DNA of 64,000 nucleotides from positions 62,001-126,000 of the forward strand of contig QPMI01000414.1 in NCBI GenBank assembly GCA_004431415.1, in the 5' to 3' direction. This document shows positions 22,001 to 31,545 of this stretch, one piece after another; positions within the stretch are counted from its first letter, which is position 1; each line of letters begins with the position of its first letter. The DNA is from Cyanophora paradoxa. Taxonomy: Eukaryota; Glaucocystophyceae; Cyanophorales; Cyanophoraceae. The notes under the pieces are model-generated. The model did no database searches, was not told the DNA's origin, and saw only the letters and a list, made by a program, of their open reading frames with translations. The position numbers and the translations under genes are program-made.

Positions 22001-23084
22001 GACTTCCAGAAGTTCGGCAAGAACCGCTCCATGGGCCGCTTCATGGCGCGCTGCTCAGATGTGATCTTCTGATCTGATCTTCAGATCTGATGTGAGCTCA
22101 GATCGACCTGAACGAGATCAAGGAGGAAATGGACCACGATCCCAAGTGGTACAACCTGCGGGGCGGCCGCGGGAGCGTGCAACTCGCCTTGAAGACGACG
22201 CTGCGGCCGAGGAAGGACGAGCTCGAGAAAGCCCTCAGCAAGTCCTCCGCCACCATCGCCTACTCGATGACGGCCGGCGGGCGCAACATGGCGGGGATGA
22301 TGTCCATGCGCGGCGGGCCCGGCGCCTCCTCCAAGGTCAACCGGAGCCTCGGCATGTCGCTCATGGGCACGATGGGCGCCGGGCCGGCCCCCATCGCCGA
22401 GGGCGACGAGATCCTACCCGTCAAGCGCGTCAGCGTCACCATCCACTGCTGTGAAGGCCTCAAGAACGTCGAAAAGTTTGGTGCGGCCTGTACCCTCACC
22501 CGCCTTCTATCTACCCCTTTCTGAGCGCCCGGGCAGGCAAGAGCGACCCGCTGGTCCGCGTCTCCCTCGGCGCCAAGGAGTTCAAGACCGAGGTGCCCAT
22601 TTCTCGAATAGAGCTGGAATCCTGTACCCCGGCTGACCCTGTCGGGTCGGGGTACAGGCGAAGCGGAACGAGCTGAACCCGGTGTACGAGAAGACGTTCG
22701 ACTGGGACTGGAAGTTCCTCGCCCCCGAGGAGGGCCAGACCCAGGTACCCCCTGCTCCCTCCCCCCTGCTTCCTCCCCCCGATTCCTGTACCCCCGCCTC
22801 ACTGTACCCCCCCGCAGCGCCTGCCGGACCTGGTGCTGAAGGTGGAGGACGACGAGCTGATGGGCACGAACCGCCCGCTGGGGGAGTACACCCTCTCGCT
22901 CCAGGTGCGAGCGCGCGCTGGCTCTCGCTCTCGCACTCTCCCTCTTACGTACTCCCTTCGTCGTCTCTTTCTGCAGCACATCGGGGAGCGGAACGACGCT
23001 GTGAAGTTTACGGAGGAGCTGGAGCACGGGGAGGGGGGTACCATCACCTTCTCCGTCGAGCTCATCGACAACATCGCACACTGA
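19059..23084 (+). CDS. SMP-C2 lipid-transfer protein (extended synaptotagmin / tricalbin type), copy 2
   Basis: The ATG at 19059 gives MASLLAKLDDKLSPSKQK, then a hydrophobic hairpin (LVVSIGSLLLSWVFG, TTSAIVLALGTTLF). SMP-domain exons: DEGAEWFNGSFVKYWNAYK, DTMQNILAGYS, KEVDVGPTAPKLKNFKF, LETTLYYEGRIYVGLE, FQKLPNMSATAAITKLEGK, DMPKSLGELSSQPVW and AGQKNLFDWDALKSKIEGS. C2-1 (about 20605-21285) has KVLRALNLENRD, DVSDPYCVATVNG and VEAFDEDKLTRDESLGAAE. C2-2 (about 21540-22030) has VEVLRAKDLPNVETH, GKSDPYLTLRLGNL and LEPEWNEKFVFK. C2-3 (about 22420-23070) has VTIHCCEGLKNVEKFG, KSDPLVRVSLGAKEF, RNELNPVYEKTFDWDW and LVLKVEDDELMGTNRPLGE. The stop is at 23082-23084. Asp residues at the loop positions expected for calcium ligands are visible in all three C2 modules. 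A Met/Gly-rich linker (near 22250-22340) precedes C2-3. Divergent partner of the minus-strand copy. Confidence 0.88.
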
Positions 23085-23835
23085 GCGGCGGCCTCGCGCC
23101 AACCGGCGGCGCGGCGCGGCGCTCTGCCTCCCTTTTTCGGCGCGGCCCGTGGCGTGGGCGTGGCGCGGGCGCCCCGGCCTGCTGTCGCCCGAGGCCTTTG
23201 AACGCCAGCCGCCGCCTTCCCGGCCCCGGTGTCCTCGTTAGCCTGGGTATTCGAACGCCACCCTTCTTGTGAATTAGACCCTTGTTTCTCAGCTTTTGTG
23301 AATCCTTGTTGTTTTGGTAGCGCAATGCGTATGTACATGTCGCTGGATTTTGGATCATCGGATCGTATGTACATACGATTTGAAGCGCGAATGCGTACTA
23401 CGTATATACATAGTAATAGTCTCGGATCCGATAACTTTTTCTAGTTTTCGCTGGGTTCTCGGTTTTTTTTATAACGGAACCCAACTTCCTGAGACGGGGA
23501 CTTCAACGCCCGCGTAACGGAACCAGTTCCCGGATAGTCCCAAGTCTAAGGACCTCATAGCCCCGACCAGCGCCGCTGAAAGACGCGTCCTAAGCGACCT
23601 CGGGATTGCATATCGACATACACTCGCTTCCGGGCGGTCGCGGAGCGCAGCCTGGGCGCCGAAAATGACGATGAGCACTATGCGAAGTGAATTCTCGAGC
23701 GGCAGCCCTTAATCTGCTGCAGCAGCTGAGATCGCTCTCGCCCGTTTGCACGGCCAAAAAAAGGCCGAAAAGACCCAAGCGTACCCCCCTCAAGGGCCAA
23801 AACAGCTTTCCAGACAGCAGCGTCGCGCGCGCACA
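23085..23835. other. Spacer downstream of SMP-C2 copy 2
   Basis: GC-rich to about 23230, then AT-rich with alternating gtacat/atgtac words near 23330-23430. No supported exon, RNA gene or mobile element is visible. Confidence 0.5.
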
Positions 23836-24945
23836 CGTCGAGGCGCGCAATCGAACGCGCCAAACGTATCGAATGCTTGGGGCCCGTCCGGCGGGCCTCG
23901 CTCTTTGGGCCAGGTGAGCTGGCGGCGCGGCCGGAAGGCTCTCGCAACGGTCTCTGAGCTATCCGCCCGCAGATGTCCTCCGTCGCGCACGCCCGCAGTC
24001 CGCAGGGCGCCCAAGCGCATCGATTGCTCGGGGGCCGTCCGTCGGGCCTCGCTCTTTGGGCCAGGTGATCATGAGCCAGCGGCGGCGCCGGAAGGCTCTC
24101 GCAACGGTCTCTGAGCTATCCACCCGCAGATGTCCTCCGTCGCGCGCGCCCGCAGTCCGCAGGGCGCCCAAGCGCATCAATTGCTCGAGGCCCGTCCGGC
24201 GGGCCTCGCTCTTTGGGCCAGGTGAGCTGGCGGCGGCGCCGGAAGGCTCTCGCAACGGTCTCTGAGCTATCCGCCCGCAGATGTCCTCCGTCGCGCGCGC
24301 CCGCAGTCCGCAGGGCGCCCAAGCGCATCGATTGCTCGGGGGCCGTCCGGCGGGCCTCGCTCTTTGGGCCAGGTGATCATGAGCCAGCGGCGGCGCCGGA
24401 AGGCTCTCGCAACGGTCTCTGAGCTATCCACCCGCAGATGTCCTCCGTCGCGCGCGCCCGCAGTCCGCAGGGCGCCCAAGCGCATCGATTGCTCGGGGGC
24501 CGTCCGGCGGGCCTCGCTCTTTGGGCCAGGTGATCATGAGCCAGCGGCGGCGCCGGAAGGCTCTCGCAACGGTCTCTGAGCTATCCGCCCGCAGATGTCC
24601 TCCGTCGCGCACGCCCGCAGTCCGCAGGGCGCCCAAGCGCATCGATTGCTCGGGGGCCGTCCGGCGGGCCTCGCTCTTTGGGCCAGGTGATCATGAGCCA
24701 GCGGCGGCGCCGGAAGGCTCTCGCAACGGTCTCTGAGCTATCCACCCGCAGATGTCCTCCGTCGCGCGCGCCCGCAGTCCGCAGGGCGCCCAAGCGCATC
24801 GATTGCTCGCGGCCCGTCCGGCGGGCCTCGCTCTTTGGGCCAGGTGAGCCGGCGGCGCGGCCGGAAGGCTCTCGCAACGATCTCTGAGCTATCCGCCCGC
24901 AGATGGCCTCCGTAGCGCGCGCCCGCAGTCCGCAGGGCAGGGCGT
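23836..24945. repeat. Satellite of 151/157-base units, about seven copies
   Basis: The word tttgggccag recurs with ends at about 23913, 24064, 24221, 24372, 24529, 24686 and 24843. Spacings are therefore 151, 157, 151, 157, 157 and 157 bases. The 6-base difference is a gtgagct versus gtgatcatgagcc variant after the anchor. Copies are near identical; the first and last are truncated and more diverged. Each unit has an exon-like block of 92 bases bounded by cccgcag| and gggccag|gtga, so splice-site-like words recur in each unit. Because 92 is not a multiple of three, tandem exons would not keep one frame. The identical ~70-residue open frames on both strands are products of the repeat, not genes. 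Confidence 0.9.
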
Positions 24946-25602
24946 CCAATTTCAAGTCCAATTTGCACGTACTTTCTGCTATATATGTACATTCTGCGAT
25001 GCATTATATTATGAGATGCCCACTGCCTTCGAGGCTCACACCACTATTACTGCTCCCCATGCCTGACTCCGGGAAAGTTCGGCGCGCCACCTGACTCCGG
25101 GTTAATCCCCCCCTTATACCCCTTTAACTTGCCTCCAAACAGCCCCCGCCGAGAGCATCTCGGGTCCTGGTTCTCGATACGTATACGGTATCATAGTATG
25201 CGAACGCGCGGCAACGGCCTGCGCATGCACTGCGGCATCATGGCATGCGGCATGCACTTCTAGATCTAGCCGGCAATTGCAATTGCGCATGCAAGCAAGA
25301 AGCGCTAGCGCTAGCGCTAGCCGGCGCAAGCCTCGAGCTCGTACTACGGTACGCGTATACGTACGCGTGTACCCCGCGGAGCTGCGGTCAGCGGCCGATT
25401 AGCTATAGGCCCCGCTGCGGCCCCGGCGGGCGGCAGGCGTGCCAGCTAACAGCAATTTACTGTCAGATACGACGGTCGACACCGCACCGCCGCCGCCGTC
25501 GCCGGGGGCCGAGTTCGAACACGGCCGCGGCGCGGCGCGCACTGGTCTCGCACCAGGCAGCCTGGCAGACCTACGCCCGCGCCTGGCAGCTGCAAAGTTA
25601 TC
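24946..25602. other. Spacer with palindromic words
   Basis: It contains gctagcgctagcgctagc (about 25304-25322) and cgcgtatacgtacgcg (about 25351-25366), plus atg/cat-rich alternating sequence. No gene is supported. The 5' UTR and promoter of the following plus-strand gene probably lie in the last 150 bases. Confidence 0.45.
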
Positions 25603-26814
25603 ATGGATCGATATCTCGACGCCGCCTTGTCGGCAGCAGAGCGCGCGCTTCCTTCCCTCGAGGCCGGCGGCGCCCGAGCGGTCAGCATTCGGGACAGCCT
25701 CTCCGCGCAGCTGCAGCACGCGAAGCTCGCACTCGCCATCCTCAATCGCTATGACAGCGCAACGGGCCTGCTCCGCAAGCACAGCGCCAAGCCCACAGCG
25801 AAACGATACGACGATGTGCGTGTTCATATGCATGCGCAGCCGCGCCCGCCGCGGCCGCCCAGGCCGCGCGCGCCCGCTTCAAGCTCGAGCTCATCCTCGC
25901 GCTCACATGCGTCGCATGTTAAAAGCTCCTCGACATGGCGAGCCGGCTTGTGCACGTGGAGCGCCGCATGTGCGGCCTGCGGGCGCTGTGCACGGCCGAC
26001 GTCGACGCCGCGGGGCAGGACGCCTTCGCTGCCGACGTCACCCTGCTCGCTCTGGTGCGCGCGCGTCGGCGCGAGCGTAGAATGCATACCATAGCATACC
26101 CCGGCCCCCTCCTAGTAAGCGGTACCCCTCTCCCCCGCCGCCGCCCCGCTTCCCCATAAAACGTACCACTCTCCCCTTCAAGGCTGCTCATGATCATTCC
26201 TACCCTCTTCATTCACACTTTACCGTACCCTCATTCCTTGCGCCCGCCCCCCCCCCCCCCCCCCCCCCTCGGCCCTCCCCAACTCCCACCCGCCCACCCC
26301 AACCCAACGCCCGACCCTGGTGACCTCCTCCTCCCTCCTCCTCCTTCCCCCCCCCCCCCCCCCCCCCCCCCAATACACACTGCGCCCTCCCCTCTCCCAA
26401 ACACTCAGTCACTACAGCCCATCTATATGATGCCAGGACCCCGAGCCCCCTCGCCCCGTCTTGAGCTTCCAGCCCTGGCCTAGGCCTGCTGGGCTTCCGG
26501 AATCCAGTCCCGGAGTCCGCCCCCACGACCTCCTCGTTTGGGGAGCTCGAGCACTCCCGCCCTAGCGCCTGCCGCAATGCAGGCTGACGGAGCGCCCCCT
26601 ACGGCCCCCCTAGCTCGCCCTAGCCCCGGCCCACATGTACCATAGTACGTCGCCCCCCGTTCTAGCCCTGTCAGGCTTGCCCTGCGATCGGATCTCCTCG
26701 CCCCCATGTCCCCAGCTCTAGGCCCCACGAACCCCTATATAGCTAGCTCCCCCAGTACCCTAGCTCCGGATCCCTCGAGCTCGAACTCGCAGCACCCCCG
26801 GCCCTTTCCCCGGC

Positions 26815-26849
<35 letters not shown>

Positions 26850-29844
26850 GGCCCCTCGGGGGGCCCTCCTCTCCTCTCCAACGACGTGGGACGCCGCGAC
26901 GGGCCGCGGAATCTACTGCTGTTGCTGACCCAACGGCGCGCGCGCGCGTGCAGCGGGTGCGGGAGGCGGCGGACCGCGGGCTCGAGGCGCTGCAGGCCAT
27001 CGCGGCCCGGATCGAGGCCTCGGGGGGCGGCGCCGGCCGGGGCTCGAGCTCGAGCGCCCTGAGCTCCTTCGCGTACCTCTCCCGGCTGAGCAAAGAGCTG
27101 GATTTGGTGCGCATATGCATGCGCCCCCGCTCATTTAATTATAATTTGTGCCTTACCATCATCATGAACTGCACCGTGGCACGCGCACGTGCACTCAAGA
27201 TCTAGATCTCAGAGTCTAGAGCTTTATAATCAGGCGATCCGTATGGGTTTCATCGCCCGTGTTTACATTAGCGGCTCACTTGCGCGTTGCGTAGATTATG
27301 CAAGTGGAAGCAATCGAGGGCAAGAGGAGATGGCTTTTCTTCGACGAGGACAAGAAAGTGCGGATGGAGAAGCTGAAGGCGCGTTCGAATCCCGCCGTGA
27401 ACATTTGCACATCAAATCGCAGCATAATCTATCATATAATCGTGCTCGCTTCAGGACGCGTACCTTCGCTACCGCGCTTCCTTTATAAGCGCACCCGGCG
27501 ACATCGTCGCCGGCGTCGCCACGCTCTTCTTGCTCCCCATCGTGCTGCTCTCGATGGGAGAGTTCTGCCCGGCTCGGGACCAGGAGAAGAAGAAGATGCA
27601 AACAATCGAGGAAGAGATCTCCAGGGGAAAATCCGAAGTCGAGGTGCAATGATATCGTGATCATCGGATGACTATAGAGCTATCTCTCCATTCTAGTCAA
27701 GAGCTCGGCGCTGAATCTTGCAGGACACCGTGATGCGCACGTGTGTATATTTAGATTTAGAACCGACGCCGACCCGCTAAAACAAATCGCTTACGTTCGC
27801 ATTCAATGATTCGCCATTCCATTCATATTCGATCAGGTCGAAAACGCGATTCTGGTTCGTAACGCGTGCCATTGTTTTATATATATTCAGAGGATCGATA
27901 TTGGAACCTGAATACGTGAACGTTGGCACGCAGGCTGGTATCAAGGAAGTGCGCTCGAACGTTCTCGAGGAGATCCAGAAAGAACGCGCAGAGATCGCTG
28001 CAAGGATCGACGCCGGCAAGTCTTTCACTCAAGTCGTCGCAGAAGAGGTGAGCGTGCAGCTGCAGATGCTTAGAAATATTTCGAACGAATTCTTCAGTGG
28101 GATGGTCGTGCGTGCATGTGGCTGACAGTCCGTAATTATTCTCAATCCTCTTTTCATGCGCAGAGGATGAAGAAGAACGAGCTCGATGAGCAGCTGCAGA
28201 AAAAAGTCGCGAAGAACAAGTCGGAGTTGGAGGGCATGGCGAAGGCGCTGCAGGCGACGATCCCGGAGCTGCAGGGCGCCCTGCGGGCGCTGTGGCAGCG
28301 CCTGCTCGACGAGCCGGTCGTCGAGGTCGACCCGGCGTTCCCCGCCCTCCTCAAGAAAATCCAGGGTCCGCTCCGCTCCGATATTTCCCGCCTTCGAGGC
28401 TTCCGCCCAGGAATAAGCTAAGCTGGGCTAAGCTATAGGCGATAGGCGGCGCATATGCATGCCCCCACCTAACTCCGACCTAATTGCAATATATAGGATC
28501 CGTATTAGATCCGGCCGGCCGACTGAAGTGTGGCGGGCCCCTCGGTCCCAAATCAAAGAAAATCAGTTCGGGCCCCTTTTTACTAGTGGGAGGAGCAGTC
28601 GGCTGAAAATCTAATCCAGGCTTTTCTTTGATTTCCGACCGTGGGACCCGATGTCGAATTTGATTTCGCGGACGTTAACGTTGTGGCATTTTGCATAGGC
28701 TCTCGAAACGGCGAAGGAGCAGGAGCGAGAGGCAGAAAGACATCGCCGAGAACAGGAGGAGCATCGAAGAGAGCAGGAGAGGCGCCAGCGAGAGCAGGAG
28801 AGACGCCAACAAGAGCAGCGCGAGTACAGACTTTCCCGCGTGCGTGTATTTCCGAAGGCTCTTGACTAGATCTCTACGTGGTGTTTCATTATTCATCAAG
28901 AACGTGTGTCTCAGTGTCCTCTAGAATCTAAATCGTGTATTCCGCGTGCGAGTATAACCGGAGTGCCCTCAGCTTGGAGCGGCTGCGGGAGCCCTTTGTG
29001 CAGTTGTTTTCGGGGGCAACTCGGCGGTTCGGAGTGCTGCTTCGGTTGTCGCCCGAATCGGCTGCTCTGTCGGCTACTGCCTCAGCATCGGTGAGCGGAT
29101 TCGCCTGCCATGCTGCCTTGCGCCGACCTGCCGCCTGGTCCTGATTAAATGTGACTCTCGAAATTAATATGGGCGCAGCGGGTGTCGTGGGTGGACTTGG
29201 ATTCGCTGTGAGGTTCGCTCGGGAGGCGAAGACTCGGCTGCTGTCACCTGCGGAGGTCAACATTTACAAGTCCGAATCGTACGTGGAGGCCTTCTTCAGA
29301 GCCATATTGGGCCCCTTGTTCTGCTACATGTCCAGCGTGGCCGCCGTCCTCCTCTCGTGCGGCTGCGCCGGGGTCGCTGCCTTCCTCCACTTCTTCGGGG
29401 ACAGCGCGGCCGAGAACGCTTCGGTCGTCGCGGCCGTGGGCTGCGCCTTGATGGCCGCGTGCGGATGGGTGCTCCCCCACGTGCTCTTCCCTCCATCATC
29501 TCGTTCGACCTCTCCCGGAATCCGGAGTGCTAGCTATAGCCCTCCTAACCCGCCGCAAAGCCTGAACACGATCGATGTCGAGAAGAAGGTCCGTGCTCGA
29601 TTTACAGAGAGCGAGCTTACTTTAATTTCGCTCACGCTCGAGCTCGGCGTCGCAGATTTCGGCGCTGAAACGCAAGGCGGACGCCATCCGGAGCGTGGCG
29701 AAGGCGGACGAGGACTCGGTCGCCGCCGCTTGGAGGGCCTGGAGCTCGGAGGGCAGGAGCGTCGGCGACCTCTTCCCCGCGTCCTCCTTCGACGAAGAGC
29801 TGCGCAGGCAGTACACGGAGCTCCTTCGGCGCCTGCACGTTTGA
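25603..29844 (+). CDS. Unrecognised multi-exon coiled-coil membrane protein
   Basis: Exon 1 starts MDRYLDAALSAAERALPSLE and continues with LQHAKLALAILNRYDSATG. Later exons: LVHVERRMCGLRALCTADVD (25950), REAADRGLEALQAIAARIE (26960), EGKRRWLFFDEDKKVRMEK (27310), then YRASFISAPGDIVAG with hydrophobic VATLFLLPIVLLSMG (27480-27550). Coiled-coil exons follow: ARDQEKKKMQTIEEEIS, GIKEVRSNVLEEIQKE, MKKNELDEQLQKKVAKN and a Glu/Arg/Gln block EQEREAERHRREQEEHRREQ (28710-28830). A second membrane region lies at 29290-29490 (LFCYMSSVAAVLLS, VVAAVGCALMAACGWV). The last exon encodes ALKRKADAIRSVAKADEDS through LLRRLHV, with TGA at 29842-29844. No known family is recognised. A long intron (about 26070-26948) holds several C-only tracts. 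It may be two genes, with a break near 28420, but the continuing coiled coil favours one. Confidence 0.45.
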
Positions 29845-30289
29845 TTATATAAATAACAATCGCCGAGTCGTCCTCGCGCCTTAACGTAATTGAGTGAGTA
29901 AAGCGCGAATGCATATTTATGTATCCGAGTGAGTGATGATGAAGCGCGCTGCTTGGCGGGGGTACAGACTAAGGGGCTCGGCAGGCCTAGGGGGTAAATC
30001 TCGAGTGGGCTGATCGTGAGTCTTGCCGAGAGAGTCGAGTCTAGATCTAGAGAGCTTACTTTCTCCACGCAGCCCCACCGCGATGTCTGTCCAGAGAGTT
30101 CGATTTCCCCCGCATGCGCATTTCCCTTCCCTTTCGGCAACCATCGAACCGATCCCGCCATGCCTGCCGGCGCCGATAATGCACTGCGCTAGCGTTCCGC
30201 ACGCCGTGACGCGGAATAATATTTGAGCAGTCGTACAGCAGCGGGCAGGCGCTCAATGGCGCGGACCTAATCTACGGTATTTACAGCGG
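29845..30289. other. Spacer between the coiled-coil membrane gene and the F-box-like gene
   Basis: Moderately AT-rich, with no exon that can be supported on either strand. Minus-strand open frames here overlap the tail of the coiled-coil gene and look like shadows. Confidence 0.4.
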
Positions 30290-30773
30290 ACGAGGCCCGC
30301 GGCTGCACCTGCTTGCCTCCGGCGGCCGCCCGCGCGCGGGTGGCCTACACACCGGGGGGCGATGGGGGCCTCGACACTCTCAAAGCCTTCGCAATCTGCG
30401 CGCCCATTCGAATGCTCAGCACGAATCCGAATGCGTATTTTACGCGTATGCGCACCCGCTCGTGCCACTCCTTAAGGTCCGTCAGCTCCTGCGCGCGCTG
30501 CAATTGCAATTAATATTGTGATCGATTTTAGAATTTCCGCAAATATGCGAGATCACCAGATCATGCGCGCGAGACCATAGACATAGGCAATTTCCGCAAA
30601 GATGCGCGAGCGCACCTTTCTGTCGCAAAGATGCGCGAGCGGCGAACCACGGCCCGCAGCCTCACGATTCCCTCGGGCTCCATGGAGCCGACGTCAACGA
30701 ACGTGACAATCCGAAGAACGAGTGCATCAGGGAGCTGCGCGAAAGGGTTCGCGCTCTCTTCGGTTCCCGCCAT
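30290..30773 (-). CDS. Small F-box-like gene
   Basis: The ATG at 30773 gives MAGTEESANPFAQLPDALVL, then RIVTFVDVGSMEPEGIVRLR, which has the LPDxLxLxI...V shape of an F-box N-terminal half. F-box proteins recruit substrates to SCF ubiquitin ligases through SKP1. A GTGCGC donor-like word follows near 30620. A likely second exon reads QELTDLKEWHER (about 30460-30495), again ending at GTGCGC, and a third may include CEGFESVEAPIAPR (about 30360-30400). Only the first exon is fairly clear. The product is short for an F-box protein and the substrate-binding part is not identified. It could be a fragment. Confidence 0.35.
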
Positions 30774-31440
30774 GCATATGCCGCGAAAAGGCCTGCGGCA
30801 AGTTATTTTATTATAACGCGCCCGATCGCGAGCGCTCTCATCATACTAAGTTATAACTTATTACTTAAGACGCAAGCGGACACTTGCGAAAAAAATCGGG
30901 TTAACACGGCCGGCTGAGCTTGCAGTTTCGATTCAGTTCCCCGTTTTGTCGCACCCAATATGAACCCTCATGTGCGAACACGTCGAGTGTCGACATCGGC
31001 GTAGACCCGACTCACCCCGACAGCTGCCACCGCGGGCTCACGAGCTCACTCAGAGTCACGTCGCCGCGGCGCCTCGCAACTCGGAGAGTCGGCCGGCGCC
31101 TATAGGTATAGCTACTAGAGGCTAGGCCTCGACATCGGCGACCCGGCTAGCGGCGGCGAATCGCCGCGGCCGGCGATCGGCGCCGACTCGCCGAGTCGGC
31201 GGCCGCGTGCACACGTACGCGTACACGTACGCGTACGTGGACATCGATTGCGATATCGATCGACGAACTTCGGAACTTCGGAACGTAGTTCCCCAAATCG
31301 ACGTCGTTCCCCAAAACGCTAGATTTTGACATTGTTTGCAATTGCAAACGGAAACTACGTGGCAGATTATCTCGGGCCCGGGTCCGCGGATACGGAAGTA
31401 ACGGAAAATGGCGGATACTAGCAACGGAAAGTAACGGAAA
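30774..31440. other. Gene-poor spacer with nested palindromes
   Basis: It contains gtacgcgtacacgtacgcgtac (31215-31236), cgatatcgatcgacg (31251-31265) and the repeated phrases ggaacttcgg and gttccccaaa (31268-31315). No coding segment, RNA gene or mobile element is supported. Confidence 0.45.
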
Positions 31441-31545
31441 GCTGGACTACATGTACGCAGAGAGAGAGAGCAGCTGGACTACATGTACACAGCTACTCTC
31501 TCTCTCGCTGTGTCTGCATGCAGCTGGACTACATGTACACAGCAG
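31441..31545. repeat. Three copies of a gctggactacatgtac repeat
   Basis: The word gctggactacatgtac occurs near 31441, 31473 and 31522, separated by GA- or CT-rich spacers (gagagagagagc, ctctctctctcgct). The third copy leads into a CAG/GCA-rich palindromic stretch. The spacing is irregular, so it is a short dispersed cluster rather than a clean tandem array. Confidence 0.7.

Noticed and set aside
24056-24887. Series of near-identical ~70-codon frames on both strands
   Set aside because: They are translations of the 151/157-base satellite; the frame exists on both strands and ends at the same point in each unit.
23836-24945. CRISPR array
   Set aside because: Whole units are repeated without unique spacers, the unit is far too long, and the DNA is eukaryotic.
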